From the NCBI RefSeq assembly GCF_021556475.1, contig NZ_JAKGBZ010000002.1, positions 1 to 64,000 of the forward strand: a stretch of 64,000 nt of DNA. The letters run 5' to 3'. Origin of the DNA: Acidiphilium iwatense. GTDB taxonomy: Bacteria > Pseudomonadota > Alphaproteobacteria > Acetobacterales > Acetobacteraceae. A model generated the notes under the pieces. That model saw nothing but the letters and a program-made list of their open reading frames with translations. It made no database searches and was not told where the DNA came from. Positions within the stretch are counted from its first letter, which is position 1. The number at the start of each line of letters is the position of its first letter. A program made the translations under genes and the position numbers. Positions 55,122 through 63,276 of the stretch are shown in pieces.

Positions 55122-56534
55122 ATGAGCAGTATGGTTCAAATGAGGCCCGATCCGACCTTCTATCCGTCGGCGAAGCTGGCGATGGAGGCGGCGCGCGAAA
55201 CCATCGGCTACGTCGCCTTGCTGAGCAAGGACAAGAACGCGGCCGATGCGCTGGCGGTGGTCGATCTCGACCCCGCATCGTCCCGGTTCGGCACTATGCT
55301 CAACACGCTGGTGCTGCCCCATATCGGCGACGAACTGCATCATTACGGGTGGAGTGCCTGCAGCGCGTCCCTGTGCCCGACCAGCGGTCATGCGTTCAGC
55401 GAACGGCGCTATCTGGTGGTACCGGGGATACGCTCGTCGCGCATCTACATCATCGACACCAAGCCGGACCCGCGCGCGCCGAAAATCGTCAAGGTGATCG
55501 AGCCGGACGAGGTCAGGCGCAAGACCGGCTATTCCCGGCCGCACACGGTGCATTGCGGGCCGGAGGGGGTCTATATCAGCACGCTCGGCGGCAAGGGCGT
55601 CAACGGCGATGAAAGTCCGGCGGGCGTCTTCATTCTCGATTGCGACAGTTTCGAGATTCGCGGGCAGTGGGAAATCGACCGTGGCGACCAGTTTGCCCAT
55701 TACGATTTCTGGTGGAACATGCCGCACGACTACATGGTCTCGAGCGAATGGGCGCTGCCGCCGCTGTTCGAGAACGGCGTGGTGCCGGAAGCGCTGATGG
55801 GCGGAAAATACGGCCACAAGCTGCATTTCTGGGATCTGCGCGGCCGCCGGCACATCCAGAGCATCGATCTCGGCGCCAACCATCAGATGGCGCTCGAAAT
55901 CCGGCCGGCGCACGAACCGACCAAGGATTACGGGTTTCTCGGCGTGGTGATCGACAACACCAATCTGGAAGGCTCGATCTGGACCTGGTGGCGCGAGGGC
56001 GGCAAGTTCCACGCGAAAAAGACCGCGATCGTTCCGCCGCAGCCGGCCGACCCGGCGCTGCTGCCCGAGCTGCTGAAGCCGTTCGCCGCTGTGCCGCCGC
56101 TGATCACCGATATCGATCTCTCGCTGGACGATCGGTTTCTCTATGTGGCGTGCTGGGGAACCGGCGAGTTGCGCCAATATGACGTGAGCGATCCGATGGC
56201 GCCGAAACTGGCGGGGACGGTGAAGCTCGGCGGCATCGCGGCAAACACCGAACACCCCTCGGGCGCGGCGTTCCACGGCGGCCCGCAGATGGTCGAGATC
56301 AGCCGCGACGGCAAGCGGGTCTATTTCACCAATTCGCTGTACAGCACGTGGGATACCCAGTTCTATCCGCGCGGCGTGCCGGGGCAGATGGTGATGTGCC
56401 ATGCCGACGCTGCCGGCGGCTTCAGGCTCGATCCGAATTTCAGGATCGAGTTCGGCGCCGGCTATGGCGCGCATCAGGTGCGGCTCGAAGGCGGCGATTG
56501 TTCGACCGAGAGCTTCTGTTTCGCCTCCGCATGA
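55122..56534 (+). CDS. Selenium-binding protein 56 / methanethiol oxidase family protein
   Basis: A 470-residue SBP56-family beta-propeller. In bacteria and man members oxidise methanethiol to formaldehyde, H2S and H2O2 with copper; the human protein also binds selenium. Family signatures are RYLVVPGIRSSRIYIIDTKPDPRAPKIVKVIEP, SRPHTVHCGPEGVYIS, HYDFWWNMPHDYMVSSEWALP and YDVSDP. The CSSC motif of the animal proteins is CSAS-LC here (Cys80, Cys85). GGGGGAAC precedes the ATG. It is translationally coupled to a membrane protein and lies next to selenoneine genes, which points to selenol or thiol chemistry. Confidence 0.9.
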   Translation: MSSMVQMRPDPTFYPSAKLAMEAARETIGYVALLSKDKNAADALAVVDLDPASSRFGTMLNTLVLPHIGDELHHYGWSACSASLCPTSGHAFSERRYLVVPGIRSSRIYIIDTKPDPRAPKIVKVIEPDEVRRKTGYSRPHTVHCGPEGVYISTLGGKGVNGDESPAGVFILDCDSFEIRGQWEIDRGDQFAHYDFWWNMPHDYMVSSEWALPPLFENGVVPEALMGGKYGHKLHFWDLRGRRHIQSIDLGANHQMALEIRPAHEPTKDYGFLGVVIDNTNLEGSIWTWWREGGKFHAKKTAIVPPQPADPALLPELLKPFAAVPPLITDIDLSLDDRFLYVACWGTGELRQYDVSDPMAPKLAGTVKLGGIAANTEHPSGAAFHGGPQMVEISRDGKRVYFTNSLYSTWDTQFYPRGVPGQMVMCHADAAGGFRLDPNFRIEFGAGYGAHQVRLEGGDCSTESFCFASA

Positions 56535-57214
56535 GCGGGGTTTCGATGATGAACCAGGCCCTGCCCTGGCTGATGGCGATCGGGATGGGGGTGTATCAGG
56601 GGGTCAATCCGCCGGTCGGCTGGCTGCGCGCGGTGGCGCGCGGGCTGGAAACGAACTCGACGCGGGCGATCCTGCTGAGCACCGCGGCGCTCGCGTTCGG
56701 GCATTTCCTGTCGATGATCGTGTTGCTGGCGCCGGTCTCGGTCGTCATCGCCGTGCTGCTCGCGGACCGGCTATCGATGATGACGCTGATGCAGGCGGGG
56801 TCGCTGGCCGGTTTCGGACTGATCGGCTTCGGCCTCTATAAAATCCTGCGGCCGCGCCATCCGAAATTCCTCGCCCGGATCAGCCCGGACCGGCCGGTGC
56901 GGTGGGCGTTCTGCATGGGGCTCACCCATTGCGGCTCGCCGGTGATGATGGCGCCGATGCTGATCAACCTGATCCTGGTGAGCGCGTGGGTGGCCGCACC
57001 ATCCACCGTCGCCCCGATTTTCGGCGCCGTCCTGATCGCGCTGGCGGTGAGTGCGGCGATGGCCGTCCCGCTGTTTCTGACCGGATCGGCGGTCGCGATC
57101 GCGGTGGTCCGCCGGTTCGGACTGCGCGCGATCACGCGGTACTGGGTCAACCTCGATCTCGGCTGGGCGGTGATGTTCATCCTGATGGGAATCATGGGCC
57201 TGACGATGGGGTGA
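56531..57214 (+). CDS. Membrane protein coupled to the SBP56-family gene
   Basis: A 227-residue protein with six or so hydrophobic helices. The start overlaps the SBP56 stop (ATGA), so the two are made together. Notable intramembrane groups are GMGVYQGVNPPVGWL near the N-terminus, ALAFGHFLSM and FCMGLTHCGSPVMMAPML with His and Cys that could bind metal or chalcogen. I do not recognise a named transporter family. Given the neighbours it could move a sulfur/selenium compound or copper. It converges on senA with seven bases between the stops. Confidence 0.7.
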   Translation: MSGVSMMNQALPWLMAIGMGVYQGVNPPVGWLRAVARGLETNSTRAILLSTAALAFGHFLSMIVLLAPVSVVIAVLLADRLSMMTLMQAGSLAGFGLIGFGLYKILRPRHPKFLARISPDRPVRWAFCMGLTHCGSPVMMAPMLINLILVSAWVAAPSTVAPIFGAVLIALAVSAAMAVPLFLTGSAVAIAVVRRFGLRAITRYWVNLDLGWAVMFILMGIMGLTMG

Positions 57215-57221
57215 GGTGAGA

Positions 57222-58529
57222 TCAGTCTCGCGCGCAGCTCCGAAATCCGGCCATGATGTCGCGCCGCTCCGGGGTGAAGAAATTGCGATAGGTGTTGGCG
57301 ATCATCCGGCCGCGGGTCGCCCAGGCGCCGCCGCGCAGAACCTTGCGCGAGCCGAACCACGGCGCCGAATAATCCTCGTAGATGTCGGGAGCGAAGCCCG
57401 GATAAGGCGCGAACGATGTCGCCGTCCACTCCCAGACATTGCCGAGCATCTGGCGACACCCCCATGCGCTGTCGCCCTCGGGATGCGCCGCGACATCGAC
57501 GGTGCCGAGCACACGCCCGTCGAGATTGGCGTGGCGCGGGCCGGGCGCCGCGTCGCCCCAGGGATAGCGGCGCTTGCGTGGGGCGAACCCCCCGGCGCCG
57601 GGTTCGGTCGCGGCGGCAGCCTCCCATTCGGCTTCGTGCGGCAGCCGCCGCCCGGCCCAGTTGCACCACGCCTCCGCCTCATGCCAATTGACATGGATGA
57701 CCGGCCGGTGCGGAAGAAGGCCGATCGTGCGATCGAACTGCCGCTCGCTCCAGCCATCTTGCTGCGCGACCCAGTAGAGCGGATGATCAGCCTCGGCCGC
57801 TTCGCGCCAGCGCCAGCCCGCATCGCTCCATAAGGCGCGGCGTCGATAGCCGTCATCGGCCACGAATTCCAGGAATTGGGCGTTGGTGACCGGCGCGCAG
57901 CCGATGCGGAACGGCTCCACGGTCACCGGATGCGCCCATTTTTCGTTGTCGAACACGAAGTCTGCGCCGGGCGCCGCGCCGAGAGAAAAACTGCCGCCCG
58001 CCACCGCGACGTCGCCGTCGAGCAGTCCGGCATCGATGTCGGTGGGCGGACCGGCCGCAAGGGTCGCGAATTCGGGCGCCTTGTAGCCAAGCGTCTGGCG
58101 CGAATAGGTGAACGCCTCGCCGTGCATGTCCTCATGATAAGTTGTCAGAAGATAAAGATACGCTTCCTCCGCACTGGCGGCGCCGCCGTTCAGCCGGTTG
58201 ACCATCGCATCCAGCACCCGCGCCAGGTAATCGAGCGTGCCCTGAAGCGTGGGCAGCGGCAGATCCCACCGTATGTCGTGCGGGACGGTCGAGGAGTTGT
58301 AGAGCGCATCGGCGGCATCGAGGCGCTGCGTGCGGTCGCCCAGGGTCCGCAGCGCGAAATGCTCGTGAAACCAGGCGAGGTGGCCGATCTCCCAGAGTAG
58401 CGGATTGACGATGTCGAGTGGCGGTCCCTTAAGCTGGTCGGCGTTGAGCCCGTGCACCAGTTCGAGCGTGCGGGCACGGGCGTCCACAAGGCAATCGATG
58501 AGGTGAGCGGTGGGGACAGGATCGGTCAT
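57222..58529 (-). CDS. senA: Selenoneine synthase SenA (EgtB-like, DinB plus SUMF1/FGE domains)
   Basis: A 435-residue non-haem iron enzyme. The N-terminal DinB-like half supplies the iron-binding His triad, His50 (EIGH) with His132 and His136 (YHEDMHGE), placed as in EgtB. The C-terminal half is a formylglycine-generating-enzyme fold (PVIHVNWHEAEAWCNWAGRRLPHEAEWE, NVWEWT, RGGAW). Ergothioneine EgtB and selenoneine SenA look alike. The SenA call rests on the adjoining senB and senC and the absence of egtA/C/D/E here. SenA joins hercynine to a selenosugar with O2, and the product breaks down to selenoneine. The ATG at 58529 is 36 bp from the divergent senB. Confidence 0.85.
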   Translation of the reverse strand: MTDPVPTAHLIDCLVDARARTLELVHGLNADQLKGPPLDIVNPLLWEIGHLAWFHEHFALRTLGDRTQRLDAADALYNSSTVPHDIRWDLPLPTLQGTLDYLARVLDAMVNRLNGGAASAEEAYLYLLTTYHEDMHGEAFTYSRQTLGYKAPEFATLAAGPPTDIDAGLLDGDVAVAGGSFSLGAAPGADFVFDNEKWAHPVTVEPFRIGCAPVTNAQFLEFVADDGYRRRALWSDAGWRWREAAEADHPLYWVAQQDGWSERQFDRTIGLLPHRPVIHVNWHEAEAWCNWAGRRLPHEAEWEAAAATEPGAGGFAPRKRRYPWGDAAPGPRHANLDGRVLGTVDVAAHPEGDSAWGCRQMLGNVWEWTATSFAPYPGFAPDIYEDYSAPWFGSRKVLRGGAWATRGRMIANTYRNFFTPERRDIMAGFRSCARD

Positions 58530-58530
58530 A

Positions 58531-58554
58531 GCGTCTCTTTGGGCGTCTCTTTGT
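58531..58554. repeat. 12-bp tandem repeat in the senA-senB divergent promoter
   Basis: GCGTCTCTTTGG (58531-58542) is followed directly by GCGTCTCTTTGT (58543-58554), differing only at the last base. They occupy two thirds of the 36 bases between the two start codons. They could be a regulator-binding site; on the minus strand the AAAGAGAC also provides the ribosome site for senA. Confidence 0.7.
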
Positions 58555-58565
58555 CCGAGCGATCG

Positions 58566-59528
58566 ATGAAGATTAGCCTGATCACGCCGGCCCGCCAACA
58601 CGCGCGCACCGGCAACCGGACCACAGCGATGCGTTGGGCGCACATTCTGCGCGGGATGGGCGCGCGCGTGACCGTAAGCACCGCCTATGCGGGCGAGAAC
58701 GCGGACCTGATGATCGCGCTCCATGCGTGGCGCAGTGCCGACAGCATCGGCGCGTTCCGGGCGCGGTATCCCGATCGCAAGCTGGTGGTGGCGCTGACCG
58801 GGACCGATATCTACCGCTTTCAGCAAAGCGATCCCGAAACCACGCTGGGTTCGATGGCGATGGCGGATGCGCTGGTCGGGCTGCACGATCTGGTCGCCGA
58901 CGCAATCCCCGCCCGGTTTCGGTCGAAGGTCAGAATAATTTATCAGTCGGTCCCGCCACTATCCCGCCGCCTGCCGCCGCTGCGGGGGGTTTTCGAGGTT
59001 CTGGTGATCGGTCATCTGCGCGCGGAAAAGGACCCGATGCGCACCGCCCTCGCCGCCCGCGCGCTGCCGGAGTCCTCACGTATCCGCATCGTCCACCTCG
59101 GCATGGCGCATGATGCGGACTGGGCCGAGGCGGCGCGCGCGGAAATGACGGTCAACCGGCGCTATGTCTGGCGCGGTGAGGTGCCGGGCTGGGCGGTCCG
59201 TCGCGCGCTCGCCCGCGCCAAGCTGATGGTGTTGAGTTCGGTGATGGAGGGCGGCGCCAATGTCGTCTCCGAGGCGCTGGTCGCCGGGGTGCCGGTAATC
59301 GCGTCGCGGATTGCCGGCTCGGTCGGGCTGCTCGGCGGCGACTATCCGGGCTACTTTCCGGTTGGCGACACGGCGGCGTTGACTGGATTATTGCGCCGTG
59401 CCGAGAGCGATCCGGGCTTTCTCGACGATCTCCGCGCCCGGTGCGGCGCGCGCGTACCTTTGTTCGACCCCGCGCGGGAACGCGCATCCTGGCAAACGCT
59501 CCTCGCGCAACTCACCGGCAAAGCGTGA
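58566..59528 (+). CDS. senB: Selenosugar synthase SenB (TIGR04348-type glycosyltransferase)
   Basis: A 320-residue GT4-like glycosyltransferase. The opening KISLITPARQHARTGNRTTAMRWAHILRGMGARV and LHAWRSADSI are characteristic of the family found with senA and selD. SenB uses selenophosphate and a UDP-sugar to make a selenosugar, a C-Se bond step. The C-terminal nucleotide-sugar site is seen as VMEGGANVVSEALVAGVPVIAS. The ATG at 58566 gives the standard N-terminus. Its last 17 bases overlap the end of senC on the other strand. Confidence 0.88.
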   Translation: MKISLITPARQHARTGNRTTAMRWAHILRGMGARVTVSTAYAGENADLMIALHAWRSADSIGAFRARYPDRKLVVALTGTDIYRFQQSDPETTLGSMAMADALVGLHDLVADAIPARFRSKVRIIYQSVPPLSRRLPPLRGVFEVLVIGHLRAEKDPMRTALAARALPESSRIRIVHLGMAHDADWAEAARAEMTVNRRYVWRGEVPGWAVRRALARAKLMVLSSVMEGGANVVSEALVAGVPVIASRIAGSVGLLGGDYPGYFPVGDTAALTGLLRRAESDPGFLDDLRARCGARVPLFDPARERASWQTLLAQLTGKA

Positions 59529-61779
59529 TCGGTTCGAGGGCGTCGCCCTGCGGCATGACGGTGCCGATGATGGCGGCGCGATCGTAGCCGAGGGTTCCGA
59601 GTTCGGCGAGGCACGCCTCCGCCTGCTCGGCCGGAACGCTCGCCAGAAGGCCGCCCGCGGTTTGCGGATCGAAAATGAGCGGAAACCGCTCATCCGCCGA
59701 GGCGGTTTCGATGTCGCGGATCGCGCGGCGCAGCCGGACATTCTGCGGCTGGAGAGAGCTGAAAATGCCCATCCGCACCGTGTCCAGCGCGCCGTCGAGG
59801 AACGGCAGGGACGCAAGATCGAGCGTGACATCGACCGATGATGGCCTGGTCATCTCGATCAGATGACCAAGCAGCCCAAAGCCGGTCACGTCGGTGCAGG
59901 ACGTCGCCCCATGGTGGTGCAGACAAGCCGCACCCGCGCGGTTGGACTGGACCATGCTGACCAGCGCATCGTCGATCCAGCGCCCCTTGGCCTTCATTCG
60001 CATATCCGCCGCGAACAGCGTCCCGGTGCCAAGCGGCTTGGTCAGGATCAAGCGGTCGCCCGGCCGCATTCCGCCCTTGCGCATCAACCGCGCGCGGTCG
60101 GCCAGACCGTTTACGGCAAAGCCGAGACTGAGTTCGGCGCCTTCGCTGGTATGGCCGCCGACCAGTGCGCAATCCGCTGCGTTCAGTACCTCGATCGCCC
60201 CGGACATGAGCTGGAACAACTGATCCTCGACCTGCGCCTCCAACCCATAGGACACCGTGACGATGGCGAGCGCCGATTGCGGCTCGCCGCCCATCGCGAA
60301 AATATCGCCCAGGCTGTGATTGGCCGCCACTTTCCCGAAAATATACGGATCATCGACGAAGGCGCGGAAATAATCGACCGTGTGGATCATCATTTTGCCC
60401 GGCGGCACTTCGACCACGGCGGCGTCGTCGGGCGCGTCGAGCCCGATCAGGATGTCGGGCCGGCCGATCGGGCTCAACTGGCCGAGCACCCGGCTGAGCA
60501 CCGTGCTACCCACCTTGGCACCACACCCGCCACAGCGCATGGCGATGGCCGAGATCTCGCCGAGTGCCGCGGCATCGGCGAGCCCGGTGGCAAATTCAGG
60601 TGGCTTGGCCACCGCCATGTCCGGCAGTTCGGAAAATTTGCGCATGAAGCGCCGGTCGATCCAGTCCTTCCATTGCCACATCGACCGCCCTTCGCGTGAC
60701 CATCGGCCGCGCGAGGCGACGGCGTATCGATCGCCGGTGGAAATCAGGCTGAGGAACCGGCGTTGCGGGCGAAACGGGCGGAGCGTCCGCCCGAGCAGCG
60801 AGCGGCGCAGATTGAGCGCCAGCGGCGCGCCCTGGCGCACCGCGAACACGCCGGATTTCGGCCGGGGATGCCGGATCACCGCGGCAATGTCCCCGGCGGC
60901 GAACACGCCGGGATGCGAGACCGATTCCAGGGTTTCGTTCACTTCGATGAAGCCCTGAGCATCGAGGCTCAGGCCCGATGCGCGCAGCCAGGGCGCCGCG
61001 CCCGCGCTCGTCACCCACAAGATCTCGTCCAGATCATAGGTTTCGCCGTTCGCCCGGCGCAGCCGTCCCGATGCAACCTCGGTGATCGCCTGTCCGGTCA
61101 GCACCTGGACGTTCCGTTCCCGCAGCACGCGCTCGAAACTCCGCCGTGCGCCCGCATTATGGCCCGGAAGAATCTCGTCCGCATTGCCGAAAAGATAATA
61201 ATCCAGATGATCGTCCGGCCGCCCGCCTTCCGCCAGCAATGCGCGCAGCCGATGTTGGGTCGCCAATAATATTTCAACCCCGCCGGCGCCGGTGCCCACC
61301 ACGCCGATGCGCACCCGATCGCGGGTTACCAGAACCCGCTCGCGCAGCGCCTCCCACTGGGCGATGAACCGGCTGATCGGCTTGACCGGCACCACATTGC
61401 CGGCGGCGCCCGGCACGTCGGCGGTGCGCGGTGTCGAACCGATGTTGATCGAGAGAACGTCGAACCGGACCGGCGGCCGGTTGCGGCACAGAACCACTCG
61501 ACCTTCAAGGTCGAGCCCCGTTACCTCGTCCTGATAGAAACGCGCCCCCGCGAACCGGCAAAGCGGGCCGAGATCGATATGCGCCTCGTCGAAGGCATAA
61601 TGCCCGGCGATCAGGCCCGGCAGCATGCCGGAATAGGGTGTCTGGGCGTCCTGGCTGATCAATGTCAGGCGCACGCCCGCCAGTTTGTTCATGCCGAAGC
61701 GCTTCAGCACCGCGACATGGCTGTGGCCGCCGCCGATCAGCACAAGGTCCTTGAGGATCGCCGCATCGCCGCTCTGCAT
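59512..61779 (-). CDS. senC: Selenide, water dikinase (SenC/SelD) fused to an N-terminal FAD oxidoreductase
   Basis: A 755-residue fusion. Residues about 1-370 are an NDH-2-like flavoprotein (LVLIGGGHSHVAVLKRF, GVVGTGAGGVEILLA, HPGVFAAGDIA). Residues about 410-755 are selenophosphate synthetase, which makes selenophosphate from selenide and ATP. The catalytic Cys/Lys motif is CGGCGAK (Cys416, Cys419, Lys422); TVDYFRAFVDDPYIFGKVAANHSLGDIFAMGG and GGHTSEGAELSLGFAVNG are also present. It uses Cys, not selenocysteine, at the active site. As the selenophosphate source for SenB it is called SenC. It lies 35 bp downstream of a second flavoprotein gene. Confidence 0.9.
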   Translation of the reverse strand: MQSGDAAILKDLVLIGGGHSHVAVLKRFGMNKLAGVRLTLISQDAQTPYSGMLPGLIAGHYAFDEAHIDLGPLCRFAGARFYQDEVTGLDLEGRVVLCRNRPPVRFDVLSINIGSTPRTADVPGAAGNVVPVKPISRFIAQWEALRERVLVTRDRVRIGVVGTGAGGVEILLATQHRLRALLAEGGRPDDHLDYYLFGNADEILPGHNAGARRSFERVLRERNVQVLTGQAITEVASGRLRRANGETYDLDEILWVTSAGAAPWLRASGLSLDAQGFIEVNETLESVSHPGVFAAGDIAAVIRHPRPKSGVFAVRQGAPLALNLRRSLLGRTLRPFRPQRRFLSLISTGDRYAVASRGRWSREGRSMWQWKDWIDRRFMRKFSELPDMAVAKPPEFATGLADAAALGEISAIAMRCGGCGAKVGSTVLSRVLGQLSPIGRPDILIGLDAPDDAAVVEVPPGKMMIHTVDYFRAFVDDPYIFGKVAANHSLGDIFAMGGEPQSALAIVTVSYGLEAQVEDQLFQLMSGAIEVLNAADCALVGGHTSEGAELSLGFAVNGLADRARLMRKGGMRPGDRLILTKPLGTGTLFAADMRMKAKGRWIDDALVSMVQSNRAGAACLHHHGATSCTDVTGFGLLGHLIEMTRPSSVDVTLDLASLPFLDGALDTVRMGIFSSLQPQNVRLRRAIRDIETASADERFPLIFDPQTAGGLLASVPAEQAEACLAELGTLGYDRAAIIGTVMPQGDALEPITLCR

Positions 61780-61814
61780 GACGGTGGTTTGTTATCGTCT
61801 GGCGGAACCGCCGT

Positions 61815-63188
61815 CTACGGCCGGAGGTCTCCCAGCATTGTCGGGATCAGTTCCGACACGGTGGGATGGATCGGCATCGAGCGCCGCAGGGTGGCGGATG
61901 GCGCCTTGGCGGTCATGATGCCCAGCACGCCGTGGATCGCCTCGTCGCCGCCGACGCCGAGGATCGCGGCACCCAGAATGGCGTCGGTTTCGGCATCGAC
62001 CACGATTTTCATGAACCCCTGGGTTTCGCCTTTCTCGATGGCGCGCGCGATCCTGGTCATCGGCCGCGTGCCGACGCGGATTTTGCGCCCGGCCTTGCGG
62101 GCTTCGGCTTCGGTCATGCCGACCCGCCCGAGCGGCGGGTCGATATAGAGCGCGTAGGCAGTGATCCGGTCGCTGACCCGGCGCGCATCATTGTCGAGCA
62201 AATTGGCCGCGACGATCTCGAAATCATTATAGGCGGTGTGGGTGAAGGCGCCCCGGCCGTTGCAATCGCCGAGCGCCCAGATGCCCGGCACGCTGGTGCG
62301 CAACTGGTCGTCCACCACGATATAGCCGCGCTCGTCCAGTGCGACGCCCGCCTGATCCAGGCCGAGATCGTCGGTGTTCGGACGCCGCCCGACCGCCAGC
62401 AGCACGTGGGAGCCCACGATTTCCGGCGCGCCGGATGTGCAGTTCACGCCGGCGGCGATGTCGGTGCCGCGCGGCGCGAAGCTGATGCAGTCGGCATCGA
62501 GGCGGACGGCAATTCCTTCAGCTTCGAGGATGTCTTTCACTGCGTCGGACACGTCCTCGTCGTCGCGGGCGATCAGGCGCGGGCCCTTCTCGATGATCGT
62601 GACCGCGCTGCCGAAGCGGCGATACATCTGGGCGAATTCCAGCCCGATATAACTGCCCCCGACGATCACCAGATGGCGCGGTGCCTCGTCGAGTTCCAGG
62701 ATGGTGGTGTTGGTGAGATAGTTCACCCGATCGAGGCCCGGCATGTCCGGGATGGCGGCACGCGCGCCCGCATTAATGAAAATGCGCGCGGCGGTGATCC
62801 GCTCATCGCCCACGCGGATCTCACGGAGCGATTCAAAGCGTGCATGATCTTGATAGACGGTGCACCGCTCCATGCCCCTTAGCCATGTTTCGACGTTCTG
62901 GCGTGACGTGCCCGAAACCGCGTCTTTCCGGGCTTTGACCGCCGCCATGTCGATTTCGACCGAACCGCCGAGCGTCACGCCGAAATCGGCGGCGCGGCGT
63001 GCCAGGTGAGCGGCATAGGCGCTGGCGATGAGCGTCTTGGTCGGGGTGCAGCCGGTATTGACGCAGGTACCGCCGAACAGCTTGCGCTCGATCAGGGCGA
63101 CGGTCATGCCGGATGAGGTGAGGCGGCTGGCGAGCGGCGGTCCGGCCTGGCCAGCGCCGATGATGATGGCGTCGAAACTCCTGCTCAT
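61815..63188 (-). CDS. FAD-dependent disulfide oxidoreductase (MerA/lipoamide-dehydrogenase-like)
   Basis: A 457-residue class-I pyridine-nucleotide disulfide reductase. FAD motif GAGQAGPPLASRL is followed by the redox disulfide GGTCVNTGC (Cys42, Cys47). The NADPH motif is VGGSYIGLEFAQMYRRFGS, then GIWALGDCNGRGAFTHTA, and the C-terminal His-Glu dyad is HPTVSE. The C-terminal Cys pair and N-terminal metal-binding domain of true mercuric reductases are missing, so the substrate is different or unknown. The ATG at 63188 is chosen. It is 35 bp upstream of senC on the same strand, so the two are probably co-transcribed. Reduction of a selenium compound to feed SenC is an inference. Confidence 0.85.
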   Translation of the reverse strand: MSRSFDAIIIGAGQAGPPLASRLTSSGMTVALIERKLFGGTCVNTGCTPTKTLIASAYAAHLARRAADFGVTLGGSVEIDMAAVKARKDAVSGTSRQNVETWLRGMERCTVYQDHARFESLREIRVGDERITAARIFINAGARAAIPDMPGLDRVNYLTNTTILELDEAPRHLVIVGGSYIGLEFAQMYRRFGSAVTIIEKGPRLIARDDEDVSDAVKDILEAEGIAVRLDADCISFAPRGTDIAAGVNCTSGAPEIVGSHVLLAVGRRPNTDDLGLDQAGVALDERGYIVVDDQLRTSVPGIWALGDCNGRGAFTHTAYNDFEIVAANLLDNDARRVSDRITAYALYIDPPLGRVGMTEAEARKAGRKIRVGTRPMTRIARAIEKGETQGFMKIVVDAETDAILGAAILGVGGDEAIHGVLGIMTAKAPSATLRRSMPIHPTVSELIPTMLGDLRP

Positions 63189-63276
63189 GCGGCAGAGATG
63201 GGCAACGCCGGGGTGTTTGACAGGGGGGACGGCACGGGCGCAGGTTTCGGAATTCCAAAAACCCTGTGGAGGAACC

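Noticed and set aside
57222-58529. Ergothioneine EgtB as the name of the DinB/FGE protein
   Set aside because: Possible by fold, but the immediate neighbours are senB and a SelD, and no other egt gene is present; SenA is the better call.
61815-63188. Mercuric reductase as the function of the flavoprotein
   Set aside because: The terminal Cys pair and the N-terminal metal domain of MerA are absent and no mer genes are near.
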